Shown one piece after another: positions 1-7,955 of a stretch of DNA of 34,843 nt. Source of the stretch: Actinomycetes bacterium (GTDB lineage: Bacteria > Actinomycetota > Thermoleophilia > Gaiellales > Gaiellaceae). Location of the stretch: positions 1 to 34,843 of the forward strand of contig JANYJX010000044.1 in the NCBI GenBank assembly GCA_025358355.1. Direction: 5' to 3'. The translations under genes and the position numbers were made by a program. The first letter of the stretch is position 1. The number at the start of each line of letters is the position of its first letter. Under the pieces are notes generated by a model that ran no database searches, was not told where the DNA came from, and saw only the letters and a program-made list of their open reading frames with translations.

Positions 1-2
1 CG

Positions 3-1346
3 ACCGTGGTGATGACGACGCGCGGCAAGGACGATCCGGAGTCGTTCCTCGCGTTCGAGCGCGACCGGGCGCAAGAGGCGGAGGTGAAGCGCCGCTTCCG
101 CACGTTCACTGATCCGCTGAAGCTCGTCGTCGTCACGTCGAAGTGGCTGACCGGCTTCGACGCGAAGAACCTCGGCGTCATGTACCTCGACAAGCCGCTG
201 CGGGCGCACACGCTGTTCCAGGCGATCACGCGCACGAACCGCACTTGGACGAACCCGGAGAGCGGGCAGGAGAAGACCGCCGGCCTGGTGATCGACTACA
301 TCGGCCTGGGCGCCGAGATCGCCAAAGCTGTCCAGGTGCGCAGGCTCGAGCGGGGGGAGCGGATCGGTGTCGACGACCTCACGGCCTTGCAGAAGGAGCT
401 GCGCGGGGCGATCGAGACTGTGCTCGTGCGGTTCGCCGCGATCGATCGGGCGAGCTCATCGTTTGCGGCGCTGATGGCTGCGCAGGAGCGCCTCGCCGAG
501 GACGAGGCACGCGACGGGTTCGCGCACGAGTTCCTCACGGCGCAGGCGCTGTACGAGTTCCTCGCGCCGGACACCGGGTTGAGTCTCGCCGAGCGGGGCG
601 ACTACCGCTGGGCGGCGAAGGTCTACCAGTCTGTTCAGCCTGCGATGACTCCGGATGCTCTGTTGTGGCAGCGCCTCGGGCGGAAGACGCATGAGCTGAT
701 CGCCAAGCACATTGGCGAGATCGAGGTTGGCAAGGGCGGCCCACGCTCGATCGTGCTCGACGCCGAATCGATCGAGCAGCTCAAGCTGCTCGGCCTCGAC
801 GATGCTGTCGCCGAGCCGGCCGAGCCGTTGACCGCGGCCGACGTGCTCGACTCGATCCGGCGGCGGCTCGAGGCCCGGCTCAACGCGAACCCAGTGAGTA
901 CGCGGTACCGCTCGCTCGCCGAGCGGCTCGAAGCACTGCGCCAGACGTTCATCGAGACCGCCGAGGAGAGCGTCGAGTTCCTCAAGCGGCTGCTCGAGAT
1001 CGCCCGCGAGGTCGTCCAGGCGGATCGCGAGCAGGTCGCCGAGGAAGGTGCTTCAGCCGTTGCGGACGATGCAGGTGTCGAGTTGCTTCTCCCGGATCAG
1101 CGCGTCGGTGCGCTCACCCAGATCTTCGAGGAGTACCGGCCCGAGGTAACACCGGACATCGTCGAACGAGTCGTGCACGAGATTGACGCGGTCGTGATGG
1201 GCGTGCGCTTCGCAGGCTGGCAATCGAGCCGCGAGGGCGACAGGACGGTCAAGTTCGAGATTCGCCGTGCGTTCAAGAAGTACGGACTCGAGCCGACCGG
1301 CGAGCTCTTCGACCGCGCCTACGCCTACGTCGCCGAGCACTACTGA
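3..1346 (+). CDS. hsdR: Type I restriction enzyme R subunit, C-terminal part (5' end outside window)
   Basis: The reading frame is open from the window edge, so about the last 447 codons of a roughly 1000-residue protein are visible. HsdR is the motor and nuclease subunit of type I restriction complexes; it translocates DNA by ATP-driven helicase action. Seen here is the end of helicase domain 2: the stretch SKWLTGFDAKNL, then MYLDKPL and LFQAITRTNRTW, which match motifs V and VI of the HsdR family. The rest is the charged, helical C-terminal region that docks on the methyltransferase core. The nuclease domain and Walker A lie upstream, outside the window. hsdM and hsdS are not visible. The frame ends in TGA with no obvious terminator after it. 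The assignment rests on the helicase motifs and is secure; whether the system is intact cannot be judged. Confidence 0.88.
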   Translation, partial: TVVMTTRGKDDPESFLAFERDRAQEAEVKRRFRTFTDPLKLVVVTSKWLTGFDAKNLGVMYLDKPLRAHTLFQAITRTNRTWTNPESGQEKTAGLVIDYIGLGAEIAKAVQVRRLERGERIGVDDLTALQKELRGAIETVLVRFAAIDRASSSFAALMAAQERLAEDEARDGFAHEFLTAQALYEFLAPDTGLSLAERGDYRWAAKVYQSVQPAMTPDALLWQRLGRKTHELIAKHIGEIEVGKGGPRSIVLDAESIEQLKLLGLDDAVAEPAEPLTAADVLDSIRRRLEARLNANPVSTRYRSLAERLEALRQTFIETAEESVEFLKRLLEIAREVVQADREQVAEEGASAVADDAGVELLLPDQRVGALTQIFEEYRPEVTPDIVERVVHEIDAVVMGVRFAGWQSSREGDRTVKFEIRRAFKKYGLEPTGELFDRAYAYVAEHY

Positions 1347-1380
1347 CCAACGCGTACCCCGCCGGCAAATCAGCCGAGGG

Positions 1381-1713
1381 TCAGGCGACGAGCGAGTAGA
1401 CCTCGACGTGCCCTGCGTCGGCTAGGCGAAGCTCGGCGAGCAGCGAGCGTAGCGCCGGGGCGCATTCCTCGGCCGGGAGAAGCTCGAGTGGGCAGCGTTC
1501 GCCAGCAGGCATCCGCTCCTCGCCGAGCGCCACTAGCCGGTCGCGAAACCCATCGTCGGCGAGATCTTCCGGCGCAACAGCAAGGCCGATCCAGGTCACG
1601 GAGCCCGGCCCGGCGGCTCTCACGGTCCCGTCAACGGCCTGCTCCACCTTCCAGCCGGATGACTTGTAGTGGCTGACGAGCAGGTCGCACAGCTGTTTCC
1701 GGCGCTCGGACAT
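1381..1713 (-). CDS. Hypothetical protein, 110 aa
   Basis: I do not recognise this family. ATG at 1711-1713 opens a 110-residue acidic protein starting MSERRKQLCDLLVSHYKSSGW and ending in VEVYSLVA. The pattern suggests a small alpha/beta fold: an N-terminal helix, two strands (VEQAVDGTVRAAG, SVTWIGLAVA) and two C-terminal helices. There is no signal peptide or membrane segment. It lies 29 bp downstream of the fused E1 gene on the same strand and is probably its last operon member. The longer open frame running upstream through the E1 gene is an out-of-frame shadow and was not used. It is convergent with hsdR. Confidence 0.6.
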   Translation of the reverse strand: MSERRKQLCDLLVSHYKSSGWKVEQAVDGTVRAAGPGSVTWIGLAVAPEDLADDGFRDRLVALGEERMPAGERCPLELLPAEECAPALRSLLAELRLADAGHVEVYSLVA

Positions 1714-1742
1714 TCGGGGATGATCGCAGCCGCAGCGGACGG

Positions 1743-3878
1743 CTAGGCGTTGGCCACTAGCCGCAGCGCGGCCGCCGCGATCTCCTCTTCGGAGAGCAGC
1801 ACGAGATTCGCGGCTGTGCCTAGCGGCACGAACGAGTCCTTGCTGGTCACTCGCGCGACTCGGCCCCCGAACCCCGCGTCGACGAGCGCCGCCACCACGC
1901 CCTCGGAGACGCCACCGCTCTGACGCGTCTCGTCGGCGACGAGGACGCAGCCGGTCGCCGCCGCTTCGCGCAGGATGTCCTCGACTGGCAGCGGCGCGAG
2001 CCAGCGCAGATCGAGGATGCGCGCGAAGACGCCTTGCTCGGCCAGGCGGTTCGCGACGCGCAGCGACATACGAAGGCCGTTCGCCCAGGTCACGATCGTT
2101 AGGTCGCGCCCGGCGCGATGCGTGCGGGCCGCGCCAATCGGAATGTGCGACGTGCCGGGCGGCCCGAGCCACTCGCCGTCGCCGTCCTCGAACAGGTCGC
2201 GTGCGTGGTAGAGCGCGATCGGCTCGAGGAAGACGCAGACGCTGCCGTCGACCTTCGCCGCGGCGACGCACGTCCGCAGCATCGGCCCGACGTCCTCGGG
2301 CCGGCACGGCGAGGCGACCACGAGACCGGGAATGTCGCGGAGCACAGCAACCGAATCGTCGTTGTGGAAGTGACCGCCGAAGCCACGCTGATACCCGTAG
2401 CCGGCAACGCGCACCACCATCCCGTTGCGGTAGCGGCCCTGCGAGAAGAATTGCAGCGTGGCCGCCTCACCGCGCAGCTGATCCTCGGCGTTGTGCAGGT
2501 ACGCGAGGTATTGGATCTCCGGGATCGGCACGAAACCGGTCACCGCAGCGCCAAGCGCGAGGCCGAGGATCGACGTCTCGTCGAGCAGCGTGTCGAAGAC
2601 GCGCGCGGCGCCGAAGCGGGCATGGAGCCCACGCGTGACGCCGTACACGCCGCCCTTCACGGCGACGTCTTCGCCAAAGAGGAGCGTCTCCGGATGCTGT
2701 TCCAGCACGTCGGCAAGGCCCTGGTTGATCGCCTGCGCGAGCGTCAACGGCTCGTCAGTGGGCGCGGTGACCGAGGCCACGCAGCTCGCGACGACCACCG
2801 GCGAGCGCGGCGCCAGCGGCCGCATCACTTCGCCGGCAGTCTCGAGTTGCGGCCGTTGCGTGGCCGTGAGCGCGAGCTCGCGAATGCGCTGGCGCGACTC
2901 CAGGTACTCGGCGGCGAGCGCCTCGCCCGTGGCTTCGCCCGCGTCGACGAGCCAGCGCGCGGTCGCGAGGATCGGGTCGCGCTCGAAGTCGGCGCGAATC
3001 GCCTGCGGCGTGCGATACGCAGTCTCCAGGTCGGCCCCCGCGTGCGAGAGATACCGAACGGTACGCAGGTGGAGAACGGCGGGGCGACGCTCTTCGCGCA
3101 CCCAGTCCGCGAGCTCGTGCGCGGTCGCGAGCACAGCTTGCGGATCGTCGCCGGCGGCGGTCTCGAAACGCAGCTGCGGTCGTGCGCGGAGCGCGCTCTC
3201 CACCCAACCCACCGGCGACGGGACGCTGATGCCGAGGCCGTTGTCCTCACACACGAAGAGCGCCGCGAGCGGCAGCCGTTGGTGCGCGCAATGCGCGGCC
3301 GTATTCAGCGCCGCTTGCGCGACAGCGTGGTTGAGCGACGCGTCGCCGAAGCTGCAGACGGTGACCGCGTCGTGCGGCCAGCGGCTCTTAACACCGAGCT
3401 TCGTCGCGCGATCGACCGCGAACGCGACGCCCACCGCGCGCGGCAGATGCGACGCGATCGTCGAGGTCTGCGGGATCACCGCGAGGTCGGCGTGGCCGAA
3501 AACCTTGTGGCGACCGCCGGCGATCGGCTCCTCCACGGCAGCGGCCATGCCGAGCAGGATGTCGACGACTCCGTCGTGCTCGAGCTGGCCGGCCCGCGCG
3601 AGGTAGAAGCCGCCAGAGCGGTAGTGCAGCAGCGCCGGATCGGTGGGCCGCAACGCGAGCGCTACGGCGGCATTCGACTCGTGCCCGGCGGAGCCGATCG
3701 TGTAGTAGCCGAGCTGCTGCGACTGCAGCCAGCGCGCCGCGTGATCGCAGAGACGGCTGTCGACCTGTGCGCGCCAGAGCGCGGCCGCGTCGCATGCGCC
3801 GTCGCTCGCCGCCGCAGGAACGAGCGAGCGAAGCGCCTCAACTAGATGTCGCTCGAGAGGATCCAGATCGTCAGCCAT
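1743..3878 (-). CDS. Fused 2-oxoacid dehydrogenase E1 component, alpha plus beta (TPP-dependent)
   Basis: This 711-residue protein joins both halves of a branched-chain-2-oxoacid or pyruvate dehydrogenase E1. Residues about 30-330 are the alpha part: GYYTIGSAGHESNAA, HYRSGGFYLAR, GGRHKVFGH, and the TPP/Mg motif starting GDAS and ending EDN (GDG...N form with Ala for the second Gly). Residues about 375-705 are the beta part: LLFGEDVAVKGGVYGVTRGL, FDTLLDETSILGLALGAA, PIPEIQYLAY and VVASPCRPEDV. The reaction is oxidative decarboxylation of a 2-oxoacid with acyl transfer to lipoyl-E2. No E2 or E3 gene is in the window, so the partners must be elsewhere. Single-chain alpha/beta E1 proteins are known in several phyla. 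The substrate cannot be fixed from sequence. The ATG is 12 bp after the vapC stop, so it may be read from the vapBC promoter. Confidence 0.85.
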   Translation of the reverse strand: MADDLDPLERHLVEALRSLVPAAASDGACDAAALWRAQVDSRLCDHAARWLQSQQLGYYTIGSAGHESNAAVALALRPTDPALLHYRSGGFYLARAGQLEHDGVVDILLGMAAAVEEPIAGGRHKVFGHADLAVIPQTSTIASHLPRAVGVAFAVDRATKLGVKSRWPHDAVTVCSFGDASLNHAVAQAALNTAAHCAHQRLPLAALFVCEDNGLGISVPSPVGWVESALRARPQLRFETAAGDDPQAVLATAHELADWVREERRPAVLHLRTVRYLSHAGADLETAYRTPQAIRADFERDPILATARWLVDAGEATGEALAAEYLESRQRIRELALTATQRPQLETAGEVMRPLAPRSPVVVASCVASVTAPTDEPLTLAQAINQGLADVLEQHPETLLFGEDVAVKGGVYGVTRGLHARFGAARVFDTLLDETSILGLALGAAVTGFVPIPEIQYLAYLHNAEDQLRGEAATLQFFSQGRYRNGMVVRVAGYGYQRGFGGHFHNDDSVAVLRDIPGLVVASPCRPEDVGPMLRTCVAAAKVDGSVCVFLEPIALYHARDLFEDGDGEWLGPPGTSHIPIGAARTHRAGRDLTIVTWANGLRMSLRVANRLAEQGVFARILDLRWLAPLPVEDILREAAATGCVLVADETRQSGGVSEGVVAALVDAGFGGRVARVTSKDSFVPLGTAANLVLLSEEEIAAAALRLVANA

Positions 3879-3890
3879 CGCAACGCGACG

Positions 3891-4295
3891 CTACCGATCG
3901 GCGAGCGCAATGGCCACGTGTGGTACCGCCGCTATGAGTCGCTCGTCGTCGGTGACGAGCTGGAGCTCGTGATCCTCCGCGATCGCGACGTACGCAGCGT
4001 CGTAGGCGGTCAGCCCAACCGCGGTCAATCGAGCGACCGAGCGGAGATCCGGTTCCACGAACTCGAAGCCGAGCTCCTCGATCTCGTGTGCCAGCGCCTC
4101 GAGTTGGGCTCGGGCCCAGTGCCACTTCCGACCCGCGATGTTGATGAGCTCGAGGGGCAACAGCGAGGGGGCGATGACTCCAATCTCGCCGCTCCCGAAA
4201 GCCGTCCGTAGAGCAAGAGCCTCGACGACGCGCCGTTCGTTCGTGCTCCGAAACCACTTGGCGACTACCGAGGCGCCGAGAACCACATCGGTCAT
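3891..4295 (-). CDS. VapC-like PIN-domain toxin with first catalytic Asp replaced by Gly
   Basis: A 134-residue PIN-domain protein. PIN toxins are Mg-dependent RNases with three to four clustered acidic residues. Three are present: Glu49 (PLELINI), Asp99 (TAYDAAYVAIAE) and Asp116/117 (LVTDDERL). The first, normally in a VLDASV block near the N terminus, reads VLGASV, with Gly7 encoded by GGC where GAC is expected. That single change should cripple metal binding, so the toxin may be inactive unless it is a sequencing error. The ATG overlaps the antitoxin stop by 4 bp (ATGA), the usual vapBC coupling. A fused E1 gene follows after 12 bp. Confidence 0.85.
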   Translation of the reverse strand: MTDVVLGASVVAKWFRSTNERRVVEALALRTAFGSGEIGVIAPSLLPLELINIAGRKWHWARAQLEALAHEIEELGFEFVEPDLRSVARLTAVGLTAYDAAYVAIAEDHELQLVTDDERLIAAVPHVAIALADR

Positions 4296-4546
4296 CGCTC
4301 GTCGCGAGCAGCCCGGATCTCAGCGGTCGAATCACCCGCCGAGGCGCCTTGGGGCGCTGACGCGAAGAGATCATCGAGCGCCTTCAAGGCACGGCGGCGG
4401 CGGCGGAGCGTGTTGTCCTTGCCATGCTGCAACTCTCGTTGGGCGGCACGAGCGAGGAACGCGCTGCGACTGAGACCGTGCGCGCGGGCTTCCTCGTCGA
4501 CCCGCCTGACGAGATCGTCATCGAAGGAGACGAGAACCTTGCCCAT
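4292..4546 (-). CDS. VapB/CopG-type ribbon-helix-helix antitoxin
   Basis: This 84-residue protein begins MGKVLVSFDDDLVRRVDEEARAHGLSRSAFL, the strand-helix-helix pattern of ribbon-helix-helix DNA-binding antitoxins (residues 1-40). The C-terminal half is a charged, probably disordered tail (RRRRR followed by an acidic, Ala/Ser-rich region) of the kind that wraps around the toxin. It precedes and overlaps the PIN toxin gene by 4 bp. It should neutralise the toxin and repress its own promoter. Two direct repeats of GGGATATC sit immediately upstream and are a plausible operator. Confidence 0.83.
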   Translation of the reverse strand: MGKVLVSFDDDLVRRVDEEARAHGLSRSAFLARAAQRELQHGKDNTLRRRRRALKALDDLFASAPQGASAGDSTAEIRAARDER

Positions 4547-4571
4547 GCTCTCAGGATATCCCCGATATCCC
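4547..4571 (-). promoter_or_regulatory. vapBC promoter/operator: direct GGGATATC repeats with a leaderless-type -10
   Basis: Read on the minus strand, GGGATATC occurs twice with a 9-bp period just before the antitoxin ATG (4544-4546). The second copy overlaps TATCCT (plus strand 4553-4558), a TAnnnT -10 box that ends 6 nt before the ATG. That spacing would place transcription start on or next to the A of the ATG, giving a leaderless mRNA. There is no Shine-Dalgarno sequence. Repeats across a -10 fit autorepression by a ribbon-helix-helix antitoxin. This is inference from spacing. Confidence 0.5.
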
Positions 4572-4594
4572 GGTTCGTCTAGCGTCCAAACCGG

Positions 4595-5191
4595 TCAAAC
4601 GTCGATGGTGACGTGCCCGGGCTGCGCCGTTACCCGCGCGAGCCAGCCGCTGATCGCCGGGTAGCGCCCGAGGTCGAAACCACCCTCCCCGGCGACGTGC
4701 GTGTAGGCGTAGAGCGCGATGTCCGCAATCGAGTAGCGCCCGCCGACAAGGAACTCCCGCCCGACGAGACCGCCCTCCAAGGCGTCGAGCGCGAGATAGC
4801 CGAGACGTTGCTTCTCCGCCAAGGCCTCCTGCGACGGCGCGGCACCGAGCATGTGCAGCCAGAAGCGCGCGACGGCGATGTTCGGCTCATGGTTGTACTG
4901 CTCGAAGAACATCCACTGCAACACCTTCGCGCGCTCCCACGGATCGGTCGGGACGAACGCCGTCCCGTCGCCGAGCCACCAGAGAATCGCGTCCGACTCG
5001 CCGAGCCCGCGCCCGTCGTCGAGGACGAGTGTCGGCACGCGCAGCGCCGGGTTCAGCCCACCGAGGATCGCCGGCCGCGCCGAGCGATCCGTCACGCTCA
5101 GCTCCTGCCGCTCGTACGGAATCCCGAGCTGCGCCAGCAACAGGCGCACCTTGTAACAGTTGCCCGAAACCGCCGAGTCGTAGAGCAGCAC
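4595..5191 (-). CDS. Glutathione S-transferase family protein
   Basis: A 198-residue protein with the two-domain GST layout. Residues 1-75 form the thioredoxin-like domain: LLYDSAVSGNCYKVRLLLAQLGIPYE, the cis-Pro block LRVPTLVLDDG, and LGESDAILWWL, the Glu-Ser-Asp glutathione gamma-Glu-binding motif. Residues about 85-195 are the all-helical domain, with FLVGGRYSIADIALYAYTHVA, the conserved N-capping motif of that domain. The start is GTG at 5189-5191, 12 bp after the aminotransferase stop, so the two are probably co-transcribed. Actinobacteria often lack glutathione, so the true thiol substrate is open. Specificity is not predictable. Confidence 0.83.
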   Translation of the reverse strand: MLLYDSAVSGNCYKVRLLLAQLGIPYERQELSVTDRSARPAILGGLNPALRVPTLVLDDGRGLGESDAILWWLGDGTAFVPTDPWERAKVLQWMFFEQYNHEPNIAVARFWLHMLGAAPSQEALAEKQRLGYLALDALEGGLVGREFLVGGRYSIADIALYAYTHVAGEGGFDLGRYPAISGWLARVTAQPGHVTIDV

Positions 5192-5203
5192 TACGCGGCC
5201 AGC

Positions 5204-6589
5204 TCAGGCGGTAAGAGCGGCGGCGAACTCGTCGAAAGCCGTGACGAACGCGTCGACCTCGACATCCGTGTGCTGGATTGAGAGCGTCCACTCCTCTTCA
5301 CGACCGGGCGTCATGAAGATGCCGCGATTCATGTTCCAGAGCCAGGCGAGATCACACAGCTCGGCGTCCTGGTTCGCCTTGAACGACTCGTAGTCGGTGA
5401 TCTTCGCGCTCGAGAACGTGACGCAGCCCTTGGCGCCGATCCCAAGCGCGTAGCCCGGCAGCGCGTAGCGATCGATCACCGCTTGGCAGCCGCCGACGAT
5501 CCGGTCGTTGAGCCGATCAAGGTGCGTGTAGGCGTCGGGCGTGAGCACGTCGAGGAGGCTCGCGCGCGCCGCCGCCATCGTCAACGGGTTCCCGTTGTAG
5601 GTGCCGACCTGGTAGACGCGCTCGTCGCGCACGCACTCCATCGCCTCGGCCGTGCCGCCGATCGCGCCGCTCGGCAGTCCGCCGCCGAGCGTCTTCGCGA
5701 GCGTCACGAGATCGGGCTCCAGGCCATAGAGCTCCGTCGCGCCACCGGCCGCAACGCACAGGCCGGTCTTGACCTCGTCGATGATCAGCACGATGCCGCG
5801 CTCGCGTGTGAGGGCGCGCACGGCGTCGAGGTAGCCGGGCTCGGGGAGCACGACGCCGAGGTTCATCAGCGCCGCTTCCATGATCACGCAGGCGGGCTTG
5901 TTGCCCTCGCGCTCGAGCCGGTCGAGCCGCGACTCCATCGCGTCGATGTCGTTGAACGGCACGGCGATCGTCAGGTCGGTCACGGCTTTCGGGATCCCCG
6001 CGCCATACGGCAGCGACTCGTAGTTGAGCCGGTCGCCGATGCGCGCGTACGGGACGCCGATCGAGACCATCACGCCGTCGTGATGGCCGTGGTAGGAGCC
6101 GAAGATCTTCATGATCGTGTCGCGCCCGGTCTGCCCCCGCGCGATCCGGATCGCGTCCATCGTCGCTTCGGAGCCGGAGTTCGTGAAGCGCCATTGCGGG
6201 AGCTTGAAGCGGCGCGCGAGCTCCTCGCCGACAACAATCGCGTCCTCGGTCGGCACCGCGAAGTGCGTGCCCTGGCGCAGCCGCTCCTCGACCGCTTTCG
6301 TGATCACCGGGTGCGCGTGCCCCTGCACCATCGAGCCGAAGCCGTTGTGGAAGTCGATGCGCCGCGTGCCGTCGACGTCCCATACATAGGCGCCTTCCCC
6401 CCGCTCGAAGTAGATCGGCCACGGATCGAAGAGCTGGTACGAGGAGGCAACGCCGCCCGTGAGAACTGCGCGTGCCCGCTCGTAGACGCGACCGGAGCCG
6501 GCGGTCGACTCGTTGAGCCGACGCTGCTCGCGCTCTGTCAGTTCGCGAAGCCGATTCCGGTCGATGTGCGTTGTGGCGGGCGCGCTCAC
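5204..6589 (-). CDS. Class III PLP-dependent aminotransferase (glutamate-1-semialdehyde aminomutase-like)
   Basis: A 461-residue fold-type I PLP enzyme. Visible motifs are the phosphate-binding TNSGSEATMDAIRIAR (GSE at 139-141), YHGHHDG at about 166, the cofactor Asp in IIDEVKTG (Asp271) and the Schiff-base lysine in TLAKTLGGGLPSGAIGG (Lys299). The N-terminal third (FHNGFGSMVQGHAHPVI) is the substrate region typical of HemL-like and related aminotransferases. True HemL is usually about 430 residues, and this protein carries an extra basic N-terminal helix of about 35 residues. I therefore read it as a HemL-like aminotransferase or aminomutase outside haem synthesis. It is followed by the GST gene. 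ATG start; nothing notable in the 69 bp upstream. Confidence 0.82.
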   Translation of the reverse strand: MSAPATTHIDRNRLRELTEREQRRLNESTAGSGRVYERARAVLTGGVASSYQLFDPWPIYFERGEGAYVWDVDGTRRIDFHNGFGSMVQGHAHPVITKAVEERLRQGTHFAVPTEDAIVVGEELARRFKLPQWRFTNSGSEATMDAIRIARGQTGRDTIMKIFGSYHGHHDGVMVSIGVPYARIGDRLNYESLPYGAGIPKAVTDLTIAVPFNDIDAMESRLDRLEREGNKPACVIMEAALMNLGVVLPEPGYLDAVRALTRERGIVLIIDEVKTGLCVAAGGATELYGLEPDLVTLAKTLGGGLPSGAIGGTAEAMECVRDERVYQVGTYNGNPLTMAAARASLLDVLTPDAYTHLDRLNDRIVGGCQAVIDRYALPGYALGIGAKGCVTFSSAKITDYESFKANQDAELCDLAWLWNMNRGIFMTPGREEEWTLSIQHTDVEVDAFVTAFDEFAAALTA

Positions 6590-6658
6590 GGTCGGGCGAT
6601 CCTAGACGATCGCCGCGACGATCAGCCAGCTGGCCCGGTTCAAGGTCGCGGCCACAGG

Positions 6659-7390
6659 TCAGTAGATGCGCCGCCACCTCTTGAAGGCTCTCACGTCGCT
6701 CGCGTTGAGCCTGAACCATTCGCCTCGCATTCGCTTGTCCGCGAACCTCGCGTGCCAGTACGCCTCCACACCCGGCGGATCGTCGGTCTTTATCTCATGG
6801 ATGCGCTGTTGCTCGACCGACGATGTGGCTCCGAGTTCGGAGAGTCGTCGGTCTACGAGATTCGTACGACCGATCTTGTACTCCCCGGGGTGCCCCTTGA
6901 CGAGGTAGACGAACCCGGAACGGTCAGTCTCGTCGGGAGCTTCCGGCAGAGCCTCCTCGACCGACGAAGAAGGAACGTAGGCTGCAGCGAGGATGGCGAT
7001 GACATCTGCGTGCTCCGGCCTCTTTCGGCAGTAGTCGAGCACCTTGCCGACCAGATCGTTCTTTCGACCAAACCTCTGGTAGGTCATGGAATCGGGGAAG
7101 GAGCGATCTCCTGTGCGTTCGACGCGCATGTCGCCGCGAGTTGGCACGCGACCGAGCTTCCGAGTCAAGCCGATGAAGCTCCCCATCATCAGATCGGTGC
7201 TGTGCGCCGCGTTCATCATGTTCGGCTGGAGTCCGGCCTCTCGTTGGGCATCGCCGAACCGCGCCCAGTAGAAATTGATGTCGTACTCAGTGATGCCGCT
7301 CGCGGCTGTGAACCGCGCGCGTCCAAGGGGCTTGCCGCCGTTCTCGGCTGCGGTTCTGCGAATCTCGTTGAGAATCTCCTCCCGCGTCAT
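6659..7390 (-). CDS. GIY-YIG-type (MUG113/T5orf172-like) protein with N-terminal homing-endonuclease-associated repeats
   Basis: This 243-residue protein has two parts. The C-terminal part (residues about 155-240) reads GFVYLVKGHPGEYKIGRTN, then RRLSELGA, EAYWHARFADKR and GEWFRL. That is the GIY-YIG-like fold of the MUG113/T5orf172 group, with Tyr-Lys-Ile-Gly-Arg forming the catalytic strand and a later Glu-Trp-Phe block. The N-terminal part holds two copies of a helical module ending in a Phe-Gly signature (FYWARFGDAQREAGL and MTYQRFGRKNDLVGKVLDYC). This resembles the DNA-binding repeats found beside HNH and other homing-type nucleases. It is likely a sequence-binding nuclease of mobile or defence type, but activity is unproven. 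It stands alone between an aminotransferase and a VapC remnant. Confidence 0.7.
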   Translation of the reverse strand: MTREEILNEIRRTAAENGGKPLGRARFTAASGITEYDINFYWARFGDAQREAGLQPNMMNAAHSTDLMMGSFIGLTRKLGRVPTRGDMRVERTGDRSFPDSMTYQRFGRKNDLVGKVLDYCRKRPEHADVIAILAAAYVPSSSVEEALPEAPDETDRSGFVYLVKGHPGEYKIGRTNLVDRRLSELGATSSVEQQRIHEIKTDDPPGVEAYWHARFADKRMRGEWFRLNASDVRAFKRWRRIY

Positions 7391-7452
7391 CGCGACAGTG
7401 TCTCATCCCCGGGCCGGATCATCTTGGCCCCGCCGGTCGCTGAGTACTCGGC

Positions 7453-7766
7453 TTAACTCGTGGCGCCGGGGGCTTCGACCCTGATCCCGGCTGCCGCTGC
7501 AGCCGCGGCCAGCCGCCGGTCGTAGACGAGCATCACGTCCGGAGCAACGGCGAGAGCCGTCGCGAGATGGATTGCGTCGACTGGCCGAAGGCTCCTCGAG
7601 GCGATCCCAGCGGCGGCTCGCGCGATCGTGCGATCGGTGGCTACGAGCGCAACAACGCCAAGCACGTCCAAAACGTCCGCCTCATCGATCTCCTCGACAC
7701 GACCGGCGACACGGAGACACCGTGCGATCTCCGGAATGGAGCGCCGAGGCGTCCGCGTAGACGGCG
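7453..7766 (-). pseudogene. VapC-like PIN-domain remnant lacking its N terminus
   Basis: The C-terminal two thirds of a PIN domain is readable: SIPEIARCLR (the second acidic position), LRPVDAIHLATALAV (third) and MLVYDRRLAAAAAAAGI (fourth). The N-terminal strand with the first catalytic Asp is missing. In-frame codons continue upstream past 7766 into the neighbouring gene without an ATG or GTG. The only candidate start is TTG at 7669-7671, which would remove even the second acidic motif. There is not enough room before the neighbouring stop (7767-7769) for the missing 30 or so residues. No antitoxin gene is adjacent. I call it a degraded toxin; a short expressed 72-aa protein is less likely. 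Confidence 0.5.
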
Positions 7767-7955
7767 CTAGAAACGTCCTTCTCGTCCCTCCGAAATGATC
7801 TCGGTGGCCGAACGGTCGGTCGAGCGGTCGGGCTTCTTGTTCGCCGCGAGTTCTACCCGGATCCGTTCGGCGTGCCCGCGCAGCTCGCGGATGCGCGTCT
7901 CGCGGTACTCGCGCGACGGGCGCTCCTCGTCAGGCGTCCGTTTCCTCTTCTTCAT
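7767..7955 (-). CDS. Small highly charged hypothetical protein, 62 aa
   Basis: ATG at 7953-7955 opens a 62-residue protein rich in Arg, Lys and Glu (MKKRKRTPDEERPSREYRET...), probably one long helix in the middle (residues 15-40) with disordered ends. It has no recognisable domain. The start lies inside the 3' end of the 48-aa gene, in another frame, with a 26-bp overlap; the Asp/Glu codons of one frame become the Lys/Arg codons of the other. An upstream in-frame ATG at 8109-8111 exists, but the extension looks like antisense-style low-quality coding and I did not use it. It could be a chance ORF. Confidence 0.4.
   Translation of the reverse strand: MKKRKRTPDEERPSREYRETRIRELRGHAERIRVELAANKKPDRSTDRSATEIISEGREGRF

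Noticed and set aside
2118-3845. 575-codon open frame on the plus strand
   Set aside because: It is antisense to the E1 gene, rich in Arg/Ala with no domain; a GC-driven shadow.
5483-7456. 657-codon open frame on the plus strand
   Set aside because: It runs antisense across both the aminotransferase and GIY-YIG genes; composition is typical of antisense frames.
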